Positions 1 through 34,004 of a stretch of DNA of 64,000 nucleotides are shown piece by piece. This stretch comes from Lineus longissimus (lineage: Eukaryota > Nemertea > Pilidiophora > Heteronemertea > Lineidae): assembly GCF_910592395.1 (NCBI RefSeq), contig NC_088313.1, positions 1,242,501 through 1,306,500 on the forward strand, written 5' to 3'. Both the position numbers and the translations under genes were made by a program. Each line of letters starts with the position of its first letter. The stretch's first letter is position 1. Under the pieces are notes generated by a model. It did no database searches and was not told where the DNA came from. It worked only from the letters and a program-made list of their open reading frames with translations.

Positions 1-1998
1 ACTCAGCAGTAGTTGTCAATGACAATCTGCTTTGGCAACGAACTGAATTCCAATAACTTTACTTACTACTGGCAAATGTGAGTTTGGACTTGTTAAGTCG
101 ATCACCCCATTGTTTCTGTAGGTTTTCCTTTGAGGAGTGTCATCAGATGTCAAGTCGATGGTCGTGCGATCTGAACGAAAATCAGTTTTTCATATTAATT
201 TTTCGTCTTTTCTGCAATCAGGGTTTTCATGACCATTCAAATCCTCAAAACATTATTTGAGGGAGGCACTGATTGTGAAAAGTGCAAGGTAGAAGGTGGG
301 GAAGAGATGCTTACTTGAGAAGCAATCTTCAAGGGATCACTCCCCGTTCGGAAGAGACATGGCCCACTAACAGGAGTCTGTGAATCGGAGTGATGCCTTA
401 CGGCATAGTCTGAATGGCTGCTTCAAGGCAAAGGATAGTTGGCGCCTGTTCACCTCCAACAAATCTACTGGCTCCACCTGGCGCTATCAGGCAAAAGTAC
501 TCTTAGGTTGACTGTTACAAGTATCCAACTATAACCGGATATCATTCATAGATCATGTAGGCTACATCAGAGAAACATATTTTTTCCAATAAATTTTCAT
601 TGACCTGTATTTTGACTATAAACATATAATTTATTCATACCATCGTCATCATCATCAATGATGATAATACTGCCACTATCGCCATGAGGAGCAGCAGGAG
701 CAGGAGGGTGGCTAGGCCTAGGCCTACGTCTCGTAGCTGGGCGTCTCACATTGCCGAGTGGAGTACGGCCGCCTCGACGATACATCTGAAATTGGAAATA
801 GCACAATATCAACTATGCACATGCACATGAGATATTAGACATGTTCTCTCCGAAGCCGAAATCTACCAAAGTTGTCGAGGACTGAGTTTCGTCCGAAAAT
901 AGATGACCGATTTACACACACGTGCACATGTACACGCCGACGGGTCATTGTCGGACGTCAGTTCGTCGCCAAGAAAATCAAAGGATTTGCAGAATTCATT
1001 GGACTCATCAACACACCATTAGTTTTCAGTGAAGTTGAAACGTATTCCTAGATAAATTCTTTTGGTATGTCGAGATTGCAATTGACTTACGTTAATTAAA
1101 GTAGGACAACGTTGTGAGAAGTTTTTATGCGCGACACCTCGCGATCAATGAGTACACCAATATTTAGGTGAGTGCGAAACGACTGGGGGCGAAAAGGTCA
1201 ATGTTTTAGGTAAAACGTCAAGGCTTTCGTTCTGAAATGGAGATTTTGTTTACACTTTATATACATACGTAACCATTACACTCACTACGTTGTGTAAGTT
1301 ACTAAATTTGGAGCGAAACTCCTGGGGGCGAAAAGGTCATGGAGCGAAACGACCGGCTACCCATGCTACCCCGGTGTAAACAAACATTTCAACCACCAAG
1401 CATGACAAGTCTCAACATGACTTGTAAACACTCATTTTACACATGCTCTGGCACATATACCCAGTTAACATGCCGAGTGGATAGGAATTTTGTTCATGGA
1501 CAAGGAAATGCTGTAAGATTTTGAAATTTGGTCACTTTAAGACACCTTTTTAAAACAGATTTGATCACAGAAAACTAGTATTCACTTTGCCCTGTGCCCA
1601 TGCACCATGCCTACCATCCTACATTGTAATACCTGTGACTGTAAGTGTTATGGTAATCGATGGTCATTTGTAATGCAGTGTACCAGTGTGGTAAGTTACA
1701 GTAAGTGTGCTGCTGGGCTTGGCGTTCCAGTGCTGCGGAGATGTAAAGAAGTTGATGAACCTCTCGGGATGGTTTGATCATGGAGGTATTAGTAAGAATA
1801 CCTCCATGGTTTGATAGAGAGCAACCTCCATGGTTTGATAGAGAGCGAAAGACTTCTCCAGCAACACCGTCTGGCATAACTGGTGAGATCTACAACAACC
1901 AGCAAGGCCAGCTCTGTTGGCATGAAGATGCCGCATCAACATCAATACATTATAATTCTAATTTGACCAAATTTCTAAAACAATGAAGTTGACTTTCA
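1..1998. other. Intergenic region, no gene recognised
   Basis: No open frame here resembles a known protein. The stretch contains short low-complexity runs (a GATGAT-rich palindromic patch near 645-670) and two copies of a short motif that is also found upstream of the kinesin gene (listed separately). Near 1780-1850 a short phrase reading CTCCATGGTTTGATAGAGAG is directly duplicated. A polypyrimidine-AG acceptor-like site ends at 1998, just before the NACHT gene's start codon, so an upstream non-coding first exon of that gene may lie in this region. I could not place it. Confidence 0.5.
1174..1360 (+). repeat. Two copies of a dispersed GGGGGCGAAAAGGTCA motif
   Basis: The phrase GGGGGCGAAAAGGTCA occurs at about 1185-1200 and again at about 1324-1339. 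The second copy is followed by TGGAGCGAAACGACCGGCTA. The same extended phrase recurs at 11173-11221, upstream of the kinesin gene. It may be a fragment of a dispersed transposable element or a shared promoter-proximal element; nothing in the sequence decides between these. Confidence 0.5.
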
Positions 1999-2018
1999 GG
2001 GTGCAACACTGATGAGAC

Positions 2019-5000
2019 ATGATGTCTGATCAATGTGAAGAATTAAATAAGAAGATGGACATGACCCATGCCAATGGTGAGAATGGGGAGAAGATGCAGA
2101 GACAGAGAGAGGCCAAGGATGGGGACGGAGAGGAGCACGGCAATCCGGAGGATGCAGGGGTGAAACAAGAAGACGAGGATGAGAGCCGAGAGGATGTGAC
2201 TGAGGAGGACAGCTATGAGAGTGATGGTATAGGTCTAACATTGACAGTGAAAGCCTTAGGTGAGGCTGGGCCTGAAACTGATTTCAATCGGGTAGAATTT
2301 GGTCATGATAATGGTGCTGAGGATGATGATGATGATGATAACAGTTATAGTGAGGATGATGAAGAAGAAATTGCTGATGATGATGATATGTTCCATGATG
2401 ATGTTGATAATCTCTACGATGCTTACCAATCAGTTCTAGCAACCGACAGCAATGATCTTGATCCTTTGGACACTTCAGTGATAGAAGATCCCTTCGCTGA
2501 CCTGCCTCCTATCAGTGAAGATGACGAGCTAGGCAGTAGTGAATTTTCCAAATCAGTTGGAGAAAGCAAGGAAGAATCGCTTGGTTTTGAAGACAGCAGT
2601 GTACAAACTGTTCTGCCAGCTTTTTTGAAAGGAAAGCTGGCGGTGCAGAGCTCTGGAAGTGAGTTAGCGACTGATCAACTTATTAGCAAAGAGATTGTGG
2701 TCAGTGGTTCCACAGAGAAAGAGGTTTCTGATTCTGATGAAGTTGTAACTGGGAAACTTTTCGAGGCGACAGGTGAGATGGTGGTTACTGAGGGGAAAGT
2801 CTCTCCATTGGAGGAAGTGGCAACTGGTGCGGCTTTGAAGGAAACTGGTGATAACATGGACGGTGGAGGACGAGGGGAGGACATATCAGAAGAAAATCCA
2901 TCTGACTTGACCGCACCAAGGGAAGATGTCCCAGTCCCTAGAACTAGCTCTGTCAGTCACGATGCTGTTGCCATGAATACAGTATCCAAGGGAAGACAAC
3001 AGAAAATAATAGAAACGAAAGACACTGTTATTGTTACAGCTACTAAGGAGGAAGTCACAGTCATATCAAAAGGAGGGAAGAATGATTCTAGGGAGGATGA
3101 TGTTGTGGATTGTGGTGATGGGGATGCACCCTGCATGCCCTGCAAAGACAAGCATGGGGTGACTGGCATGGTAGAACAGCACGGTGAAACAGCCGCAGAA
3201 TCACAAGACATTTTACCTGACAATGCAGTGGAGTTGAGAGGCTTGTCATCAAGGGAGGACAAAGATGTTGTGGAGCATGGTCAGTATCAAATCATTATCA
3301 CTATCAGTTATCATCTTACAGAAAAGTTGTTGACTAGGTTTTGAATTGCATTGGTTGGTCCCCTGATATGCCAGAGTTCCCAGTTGATATATGATTCCGT
3401 GAGACCAGGAAAGTGGTGATTATGTGAGCTTAAACAGAAAGTTCTGTGCTCATTGTTATGGTTAGTTCTGGGCCAAGACGGGCCGGCTCATATGGTTTTC
3501 ATATTTGAGTAAATGGCACAGCGATAGTAGATTGTGGTGTACAATAACATGGCTTTTTTGAAAGATCTGATCAGTTTTCTTTTGAATATCACTGCTTACA
3601 TTGGGCCTACTATTTACAAACCTTTCTGTTGGTTTGTTCGTGTTGTTATGAATCAGGTGATTGTGATGGTCATCGTATGTTCCCCATTGTTCCCTTTGTC
3701 GACTGTGCTTTTCACTTTTGTCAGGATAAATAGGAACCGCTGGGATGAGCCAGACGGAACATGTCAGATAGGCCTAGGTTTGGAGAGCTTTCCTTGCTTG
3801 GTCTACCAGCGGAAGCCCTTCTCTTGTTTTTGTAATAGGATTAGTGATTGTGTGATGATGTTTTGAAGACAGTGCTGCATTCTTGAGTTATCAAAAATGG
3901 GTAAGAAGACTACAAGTTTGGTTGTTGGCTTGAATGGTCTGAACTGAAAAGATCAGTCTCTATTATGGGCAATGCAATGGTATCTTTTATTGCATTCTCT
4001 TTAAACGTTCTTATAAGAATTTTGATCTTTTTGCTTAACAGCAGGAGTTGCATTCAATTTTGGAATTTTGTAAGTAATACTATGTACGTGGTTGTAATGT
4101 AATGTTCGTCATGCATGCTATTGATGTGTGATTATGATATCTTATGGACAAATAGAAATTTTAAAATGTCATGAAGTTGACCTGATTGATTTCAGATGAA
4201 AGTGAGGCAGCCACTCAAGACCAAAACATTGAAGAAAAGCATGTTGAGGAAGCTACTGAAACACTTGAAACCACAGTAACCGAACCTGGCGATTCTGTGG
4301 ATTATGATGAATTAGCTGGATGTCAAGATGACGAGGCTGTCGGCCATGTCAGCACAGACTCCCAATCTGAGGAATATGGCCCGCTAGCAGGGAATGAAGC
4401 TGCAGACGGTCAGATCGAAGATTCACAACAAGGACTCGTCTCGTCTCTTGACAGCGAAGCTGAAGCTGTGGGCGATGAGGAAGAAGAAGCAAAGCATGAC
4501 GGCCAACTCCAAACTGAGGCTAAATATGACAGCGGGTGTGAGTCGGAGAGGTCTGAGCAGACTGTGTCCTGCCCGGTGGAGGGCGGACAGGTGTCGGACT
4601 CACAGCGGCCTGAGGCTGGTCATGGACATGATGAAGAGATAGAGGAGGAGCAGATACAGTCATCCAAAAATTGTAAGTATCATCAAGTCTTCTCTGATGT
4701 TGGAATAGTTTCATTTTAGTAGGGGATATGCTTTTCATGTCCTACTGCAAGAAACGGTGAACTTAATCTTATTCTCCAAATGATTGCCGTTGATACATGT
4801 CTGTCTCGGCTTTGAGCTTTATTCTTCTCCCATAGAGCTGTGCACTGCAGTAGCACGTTGGCTTTCTCCACCCTGTGATTTCCAGTGTGGTGATTGAAAT
4901 GACCGTTAGTGTACCTTTCAGTGCTGATGAAATTGAGGGTTGAAGGGCACTGCTGTTCCTTTCGCTCCTCAGATTCACAAGCCCACCAACCAACATTTCC

Positions 5001-8000
5001 GCCGAGTCTATCTTTCTTGGGGCCAACAACAAGTATGTTATCCGCGATATCTGAATCTCCATACTGGTTTCACTGTGGAAGTTAGAATGAATGAACTTCT
5101 CAGACTGCGCGTGCGTTTCATGCAGCCCTCTCCCATTTATATCATGGTCGTTGTTTCTCCTGCAGCTTGACACTTAGTGGGGGAGGTGTGGAAGGAGGGG
5201 TCCGTGGGGGACACTTAGTGGGGGTCAGGGTGAGTAGTGTCTTGGTCATCATCATCATCATCATCATCATCTAGTCCACACCTCGGTTATTCATAAAGGG
5301 AGACTACAGTCGGGCGCTACGTGGAGCAGTTAAAGTTTCATAAAGTCAACAATAGGTGTCTCAGCTAGTGCTGTCTCTCCTGGTAGTAGGAATGTTTTAA
5401 GACAAAATAGAACCAGTTCCCTGATGGAGCATATCACCTTAAGACTCCACCCCCTACTTCCTTTCTCCTCTCCTTTTTATCTGCTACAGAAGAGCAAGTC
5501 TATTGTCACCTGTAACAGGAATGGCTCAGTCATGACAGTCTTGCCCGCTCAAATGCAACAAAGCTTGAAATATTGCATATTGCTGAATGAAAAATACTTG
5601 TCTTTACCAGTGTAGTAGATGAGCCGTTATTTGGTGATCTCTGCTCACCTATTATTTCCTCTTGCAGACCCGGACTTCATCAACACGTGTGAAGAGAAAC
5701 TAAAGGTGCATTACGTGAGCTGCTATGCGAAGGAAGCGCCACTAGACTGGTTCCACGTCCCCAACAAACCAACACATCGTATCTTCACCAACGTCAACCT
5801 GATGGAACGAAACGGCAGCCGGCATAATCAAGTATTGACCTTTGACCTTTTGAACTTTAAGCCTGGTTTGAGGATACTAATTGAGGGTCGTGCTGGTATG
5901 GGCAAGAGTACTTTAATCCATCGCATTGCATATGATTATGGTCTAGGTATTTTGGCGACCTTGCAGCGGTTTAAGCTGGTCTTTGTTCTCGATGTTTTGA
6001 AATGGTCACGTGCGCAAGAGTTGCATGATGTTATTTTGGAACAAGCTGTACAAGCAGATGCGTGGGGATTAGAAGCAGATGATCTCTTTGACTGGATGCA
6101 GAACAATCCAGAAGATATCATCTTCTTCATTGATGGATTGGATGAGCATCCCGGTTTCCCCGCCAGTCACAGTCTCCTCAGCCTCGCACAGGGACAACTC
6201 TACCCAAACAGTACTGTTGTCTTCACAACCCAACCAAACCGTGTTTTTGAAATCACCGATTGTTGCCAAAAGTTCTACGTCATGCAGAAATTCACAGAAA
6301 AACAGATGCAAGGTTTCATGGAGAGTTTTGTTGAGGGAAAAGATAGCGAGCTTGATGCGCTGAAACTTGATCTCCTCTGTGAGAGACATGTGGCCGACTT
6401 CTACAAGGTCCCGCTCCATCTTGCTCTGCTTTGTACACTCTTTCAGAATGGTGAGATCATTGAGAATGACCCAATCCCGTTCACCCTGACAGAGTTGTTT
6501 GACAGAGTCTTCGTGTACACGCTGCGTCAGCTGGTAGCAGATCGGCACGTTGATACTCAAAAAGAGCTCGAGTTGTCCATGTTTGAAGATATGGCATTTG
6601 TGTTGACCCGATTGGCACTGTCATGTTTGCAAGAAGATATTGTCTGTTTGTCCAAAAGTCAACTTGCATCAGGGCATGAAATCGACGACGACCTTCTTGA
6701 TGCATTCATCCAATATGGCCTCCTGGAAAAAGTCATTTGTCGTGATGCATACTTCTTCCCGTACAAACTCTTTCAAGAATTCCTTGCTGCAAAATTCATT
6801 GCGATTGAGTATTTCAGCGCAGCCAACTCCGGCCAGATTGGTGTTGTCCAGGACATGAATCACGTGCGTGAGCTGTTTGAGATGTGCTGGTCATGTTACA
6901 TCGATGGTTACAAGTATGAAGATCTGTGTGTCTTCACGTCTGGTCTCCTCAGCCGGGACTATAATCAGTTTGTTGATGCATTATGTAAACAGTACAGCCA
7001 GGCGCCTGATGACTCGGCACGGGAAATGTGTCTGAACGTGGCGTGTGCTTGCATCAGTGAGAACGCCTCCAATCGTGGTTTCATCAGCTTGGTTGTTGAC
7101 AGTCTTTCACCAAAGGGTGATTTGTGCCTTGACATCTCCACAGATGATGCCAGTGGGGCGCACCTGTTGGGCATCGCTCACATGCTGGCCGCGGACAAAC
7201 TGCCCAAACTGAGTCTGGTCAACTACAACGTGAGTGATGTGGAAGCCTTGCATAGCATCGCAGATGCCCTTGCCGACACTGAGAGGCTGCGATCATTGGA
7301 GATTGACTTCACTAACTTAGATCCAACCTATAACGGCATGCCCAAGATGAAAGGTGGCGAAGAAGATTTCTCGCTATTGAAACGGTTTGTTAAGGCGCTC
7401 TCTGTGAATTCATCAATTCGCGACTTGGCATTCCGACTCAATGTTGATATGATGAGTTTACAAGGTGTTGAAGTCGTATCAGCGTTGTTCCTCAATGTGC
7501 TCGGTGATCTCAAATCACTCGGGGTGCATGTCTATTTTGATAAGACGTCATCGTATTTCCAAGATTGCCCAATCATCAAGGAGAGCATCACATCCTACGA
7601 AAACCTGAACCTGCTGATTTCTCGGTTCACCGTCTTCCTCCAGAACAACTCCATATTGGAGAAACTGGAACTAAATGGCTGCTTCCTGCATCGCGATGCC
7701 CTCCCTGAACTCAAACACAACATCATCAACCATAAGTATCTCCGCGCCATCTCACTCGCCGGTCAGAATGAGGGCGCTCCGATACACCGTGAAGGTACAA
7801 ATGCACTTGCCGAGATTCTGTTACAGAAGAACTTTGATGAAGTCTCGCTCGACCTGAACAGCTTCCTCACGCACCAACCCGACAAGTACAGCCTCAAAGA
7901 CAGCCGCGTCAAATTCGACACAATGCAGTTTGAAAACGAGCTGATCATTGCGAAGCTTTTGAAGGCGATGCAGGGCAATGGCAAGTTGAAGCAGGTGAAG

Positions 8001-8456
8001 CTGGTGTGTCGCCAGATCGATTGTGATCTACTTGACCACATGGCTGACTTTGTCGAGGACTGCCTGTCATTGACCTCGCTTGAGATTTCCTGCGAGGAAA
8101 TGGATGACTTGTTTATGTTGTTCCTTGGTTGCGGAATCTTATGTTCTTGGATGTTAGAAAGCCTGACGCTCCGGGGCAAGTTTGATTCAGGGGGTGCCAC
8201 CTTTCTCTTGGTTCAGTCGTGTGTTATGAGCCTTTCATTGAAATCAGTCACACTCTCCGGGTCATTTTCTCAGGACTGCATTGATTGGTTGGCTGTTTCC
8301 TTGCCTAATTTGAATATTCAGTGCACTCACCCAATGACCTTGACCCTTCAAGGTCGGGTAGATGAAGGTGAGACCGATTCTGTCCTTGAATCGATTGAAC
8401 AGCTGAAAGAGTGTGTCCTCCCTCTTGATCTGCTCTTAGAGACCGAGTTCAATTGA
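2019..8456 (+). CDS. NACHT domain/LRR-like receptor (NLR-like), three exons
   Basis: This is a predicted NLR-type signalling ATPase of about 1508 residues. The exons are 2019-3279, 4196-4672 and 5668-8456. Both introns are GT-AG and both junctions are phase 1, so the frame closes exactly. The ATG at 2019 was chosen because an in-frame TGA lies two codons upstream and an acceptor-like AG ends at 1998. Residues 1-580 are strongly acidic, with runs of D and E, and show no recognisable death, CARD, TIR or pyrin domain. The NACHT module follows: Walker A GRAGMGKST near residue 653, Walker B FFIDGLDEH near 731, a TTQPNR sensor-like segment, and FPYKLFQEFLAAKF of the winged-helix region. The last 400 or so residues contain irregular leucine-rich repeats. 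NACHT proteins typically oligomerise on ligand sensing, in the cytoplasm. No neighbouring gene suggests a ligand. The NACHT call is firm; an immune role is inferred from the family. Confidence 0.88.
5246..5271. repeat. ATC trinucleotide microsatellite
   Basis: A run of about eight ATC units lies in the second intron of the NACHT gene, just after a short direct repeat of ACACTTAGTGGGGG. No function is apparent. Confidence 0.85.
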
Positions 8457-10096
8457 TCACAATCAAGTTAGAGACTGACTTTTATTGTTGTGGGGAGACA
8501 TTTAGTGTTGCCTGATTCCGATGTCTCAACAATTTAATGTTGTGGGGATGTCCAAGGTTAACTTATTTCCGAAACATGACAGGATAAGTTCAAGAAGAAG
8601 AATTGTTTGCTCGGTGGTAATGTTCTCATCATCATGTGCATCTTTGGACAGTCCAGGCAAAACTGGTTTGTTACCAATTCATTATACAAAGTTTCGTTGC
8701 TCGAGGTGGAGGTGGGCTGTTTGGGCTGATGCATTAAGAATGTGGAGGACAAAGCTTTACAACAGTATCCACACGAGTCTGTCTATCATTGCTTGTCTTT
8801 CTCTCCATTCTCTTCAGAATGTTCCAAATCGACAAGGAATCCGACCCATTTTGGTTTGCCCCTCTTGCTTGGTCAATCGTAGCTGTAGTTGATGCTAGTG
8901 CCATGTGCTAGGTGCAGGTTGAAAACCTCCACCAGTTGATTGGCGCACAATGAATGTGCACGTATCTCAATAGGTGCTTGGAGGATCTTTGGTAATTTTT
9001 GCATTTTTCTAAACGTAGAAATGATTGTACTGTACTTACATTGTAGAGAAACCTAGTTTGGTTGCTATGGTTACAGTGTTTCCTCCAGAAATAGATTCAA
9101 GGGTGGACAGCAGTGGTGAAATTTGTAGTCCAGTTTAATTTCTTGGTCAAAATCCATATATTTCCATCTTTCGGGTTTTTTAGGGGAAGACATACCCCCT
9201 GCCTGCCCCTTTGGAGGGAGAAACCCTGTAGCATACATTTTAGATTTTCTATGTTTTACAAATGGTGTCGTGTCAAATATCTGTAAATACTTGTAATTTA
9301 GATACATACGTGTACATGTTTAGCTTTTATAGAAAACATGATGTCCATGTGTCAACTTGCCGAGATTTTGTTTCATACAAACTTTATGAAATACGTATGA
9401 CGTGTTTGACTGTGGCCAACTCCACAGCTGCAGGTAACAGTGATGTCAATACAGTGTCAAGGTGCATGCATTTCATGTCTGCTTCAGATGACAGGTAAAA
9501 TAGGTCTTTTGTACAGGTGCCACTCTACCGGGCTAATCATGTTGTAATAGTATAATTATGTTGCTCTGTATTCAGTTCAATTCTGATGTAACTGTGTGTA
9601 TATGACTTGTACATGCAGATGCCCCCTGGCTTGTGTTTTAGGTACTTCCCTTGATGAGCTTGTGTTTAGGTACTTCCCTTGATGACTTATACATGCAGCC
9701 ATGCCCCTGGCTTTCGCATGGACATTGGTGTATTACTGCATTCAAATCCCAGTGAACTTCAGTAAGTTGTAAAAGTTAAACATTGAGGAGAGTGAGACTA
9801 TATTTCAGTTTTAATTTGTGTTTATTCCAAAACCTACCTTCAATAATTCATGTATCATTTACCTTTTCTTCCAAGACATACATGTATTGAGACTTTTGCT
9901 GCGGGCCGGAAAAGTTGGATAAGATTATTTTGTAACTGGTAGATTTGTAAAGAAATTTTTACTTTCAAAATAAAATCTATTTTGATGAAAAATACCAAAG
10001 TGTAATTTCAGTTTCTCTTTGCTCTCAAAGACAGGACCAGTCTGACCATTCGTGAATGTCGGGTAGCTCCTGTACCTGTGGATTTACTAGATACAA
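8457..10096. other. Downstream region of NACHT gene, no further gene seen
   Basis: This stretch probably contains the 3' UTR of the NACHT gene. The first clear AATAAA on the + strand is at 9969-9974, about 1.5 kb after the stop codon, so either the UTR is long or a variant signal closer in is used. A 30-odd-base phrase containing TTAGGTACTTCCCTTGATGA is directly duplicated at about 9640-9690. No open frame looks coding. Confidence 0.4.
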
Positions 10097-10924
10097 CCCA
10101 TGTACCTGAGATAACTTATGTACCTGGGACTGGCTCAACCTGACCATGGATACAACCCATGTACCTGAGGTACCTTATGTACCCGGGACTGGCTCAACCT
10201 GACCATGGATACAACCCATGTACCTGAGGTACCTTATGTACCCGGGACTGGCTCAACCTGACCATGGATACAACCCATGTACCTGAGGTACCTTATGTAC
10301 CCGGGACTGGCTCAACCTGACCATGGATACAACCCATGTACCTGAGGTACCTTATGTACCCGGGACTGGCTCAACCTGACCATGGATACAACCCATGTAC
10401 CTGAGGTACCTTATGTACCCGGGACTGGCTCAACCTGACCATGGATACAACCCATGTACCTGAGGTACCTTATGTACCTGGGACTGGCTCAACCTGACCA
10501 TGGATACAACCCATGTACCTGAGATAACTTATGTACCCGGGACTGGCACAACCTGACCATGGATACAACCCATGTACCTGAGGTACCTTATGTACCTGGG
10601 ACTGGCTCAACCTGACCATGGATACAACCCATGCACCTGGGGTTCCTTATGTACCTGGGACTGGCTCAACCTGACCATGGATACAACCCATGCACCTGGG
10701 GTACCTTATGTACCTGGGACAGGCTCAACCTGACCATGGATACAACCCATGCACCTGGGGTTCCTTATGTACCTGGGACTGGCTCAACCTGACCATGGAT
10801 ACAACCCATGCACCTGAGGTACCTTATGTACCTGGGACTGGCTCAACCTGACCATGGATACAACCCATGCACCTGGGGTATCTTGTACCTGGGACTGGCT
10901 CAACCTGACCATGGATACAACTCG
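10097..10924. repeat. 59-bp minisatellite, about 14 copies
   Basis: Tandem copies of a 59-bp unit contain ATACAACCCATGTACCTGAG and GGGACTGGCTCAACCTGACC. The period was measured from successive TGACCATGG phrases at 10141, 10200 and 10259. Copies in the first half are almost identical. Later copies differ by ATGCACCTGGGG variants, and the edges are degenerate. The array lies between the NACHT and kinesin genes, about 760 bp before the kinesin start. It is probably non-coding. Confidence 0.95.
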
Positions 10925-11172
10925 TGCAACTCAAGTAGGGCCTAGCTCCTGTACTGCTGGGATGTACTAGAGACATGGGGTCAGCTCGTTTATCAGTCCA
11001 CTGTTCTTCAGTTTATAAAGTTCGGGTTCAGGGGGTTTCAGGATGAAAATCATATTTATGATAATGATGATAATAATAATAATATTACTATATGTACATT
11101 TCTGGAAGAATAAAAGAAGTGACTGAAGAGAAAAAGATACTCGGGGCCAAACGACCACGAGACTACGATTTT

Positions 11173-11221
11173 GAACGAAACGACTGGGGGCGAAAAGGTC
11201 ATGGAGCGAAACGACCGGCTA
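11173..11221 (+). repeat. Third copy of the GGGGGCGAAAAGGTCA motif
   Basis: This copy matches the one at 1311-1360, including the following TGGAGCGAAACGACCGGCTA. It lies about 470 bp upstream of the kinesin start codon, while the other copies lie 660-845 bp upstream of the NACHT start. It is either a dispersed element or a promoter-proximal motif. Confidence 0.5.
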
Positions 11222-11687
11222 TCCTTTGGAACGCGCCTATTGATTGGTTGTTCGTTTCAAAACTCAATCATGTCAATGGCTGGCCGCGAATTGCATGAAT
11301 TGTAAACATTTTTAGTATTTTACTGAAATGCGCTCGTTAGGGTGAATATAAATGCGCAACAATTAAATGACACAACAGAAGGCCTAAGCCGAGTTCGGAC
11401 AATGCCTAGAGACACGACGATCCTTTGTTGAAGGTGAAAAGCATTGGTTGGCACCAAAATAAACTTCTTCAAATTCGCGTTTAAGACCTCATCATCAGTT
11501 TATGCCTGCATACATTTGTAGGCTACATTTGATAAGACAAGATGTCAGATCACAACCTGTAGTTGAACTGTCATTACTTGTATACGTAGTCAGTTGACGC
11601 CATGACGGGTTGTGGGGAGCTTGAGTTGAAATTAAGTTCGAACTAAGACTATATTCATTCTCGTTTTAGTTTTTCTTGGGTTCCAAG

Positions 11688-32930
<21,243 letters not shown>

Positions 32931-33002
32931 TCGTTGGATGAGTCTCGGTCAATGCAACTCAAGATATTGATATCTTTCAAGGAGGTTTTTGTTCACATTA
33001 CA

Positions 33003-33815
33003 ACATGACATTGGGTCTAGGACATGTTCCGTGACATTGGGTTTAGGACATGTTCCGTGACATTGGGTTTAGGACATGTTCCGTGACATTGGGTTTAGGA
33101 CATGTTCCGTGACATTGGGTCTAGGACATGTTCCGTGACATTGGGTTTAGGACATGTTCCGTGACATTGGGTCTAGGTCATGTTCCGTGACATTGGGTCT
33201 AGGACATGTTCAGTGACATTGGGTCTAGGACATGTTCCGTGACATTGGGTCTAGGACATGTTCAGTGACATTGGGTCTAAGACATGTTCTGTGACATTGG
33301 GTCTAGGTCATGTTCCGTGACATTGGGTCAAAGACATGTTCAGTGACATTGGGTCTAGGATATGTTCCGTGACATTGGGTCTAGGTCATGTTCCGTGACA
33401 TTGGGTCTAGGACATGTTCAGTGACATTGGGTCTAGGACATGTTCCGTGACATTGGGTCTAAGACATGTTCTGTGACATTGGGTCTAGGACATGTTCCAT
33501 GACATTTAGGACATGTTCCGTGACATTGGGTCTAGGTCATGTTCCGTGACATTGGGTCTAGGACATGTTCAGTGACATTGGGTCTAGGTCATGTTCCGTG
33601 ACATTGGGTCTAGGTCATGTTCCGTGACATTGGGTCTAGGACATGTTCAGTGACATTGGGTCTAGGACATGTTCCATGACATTAGGTCTAAGACATGTTC
33701 AGTGACATTGGGCCTAGGACATGTTCCGTGATATTCGGTCTAGGACATGTTCCGTGACATTGGGTCTAGGACATGTTCCATGACATTAGGTCTAAGACAT
33801 GTTCTGTGACATTGG
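33003..33815. repeat. 26-bp minisatellite, about 30 copies, after the kinesin stop codon
   Basis: The unit is GTGACATTGGGTCTAGGACA plus TGTTCC, period 26 bp. Point variants (TTT for TCT, CAG for CCG, GTCA for GACA) are scattered through it. It starts about 70 bp after the kinesin TAG at 32928-32930, so it probably lies in the 3' UTR or just beyond it. No clear AATAAA was found between the stop codon and the array. Confidence 0.95.
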
Positions 33816-34004
33816 GATGCATTGCATTGTACCTCAGACTGCATTTAACTGAAAGTCTTCGAGGAAGCTTTTAAACTATTGGTTTGTTTTATCGAGCCCG
33901 TTTTCATTTCAAACTCTGTTAATGTAAATATTTCATCTCTGTGCGAGACTGCATTTTAACTGTAAATCTTGTATAGAACTTTGTAGATGTAATCATGTAT
34001 GTTA

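Noticed and set aside
3534-3866. 110-codon plus-strand frame with hydrophobic start
   Set aside because: It lies within NACHT intron 1, is not connected by in-phase splice sites and resembles no family.
33003-33815. Regular short repeats resembling a CRISPR array
   Set aside because: The repeats are contiguous 26-bp units with no unique spacers, in an intron-bearing eukaryotic genome.
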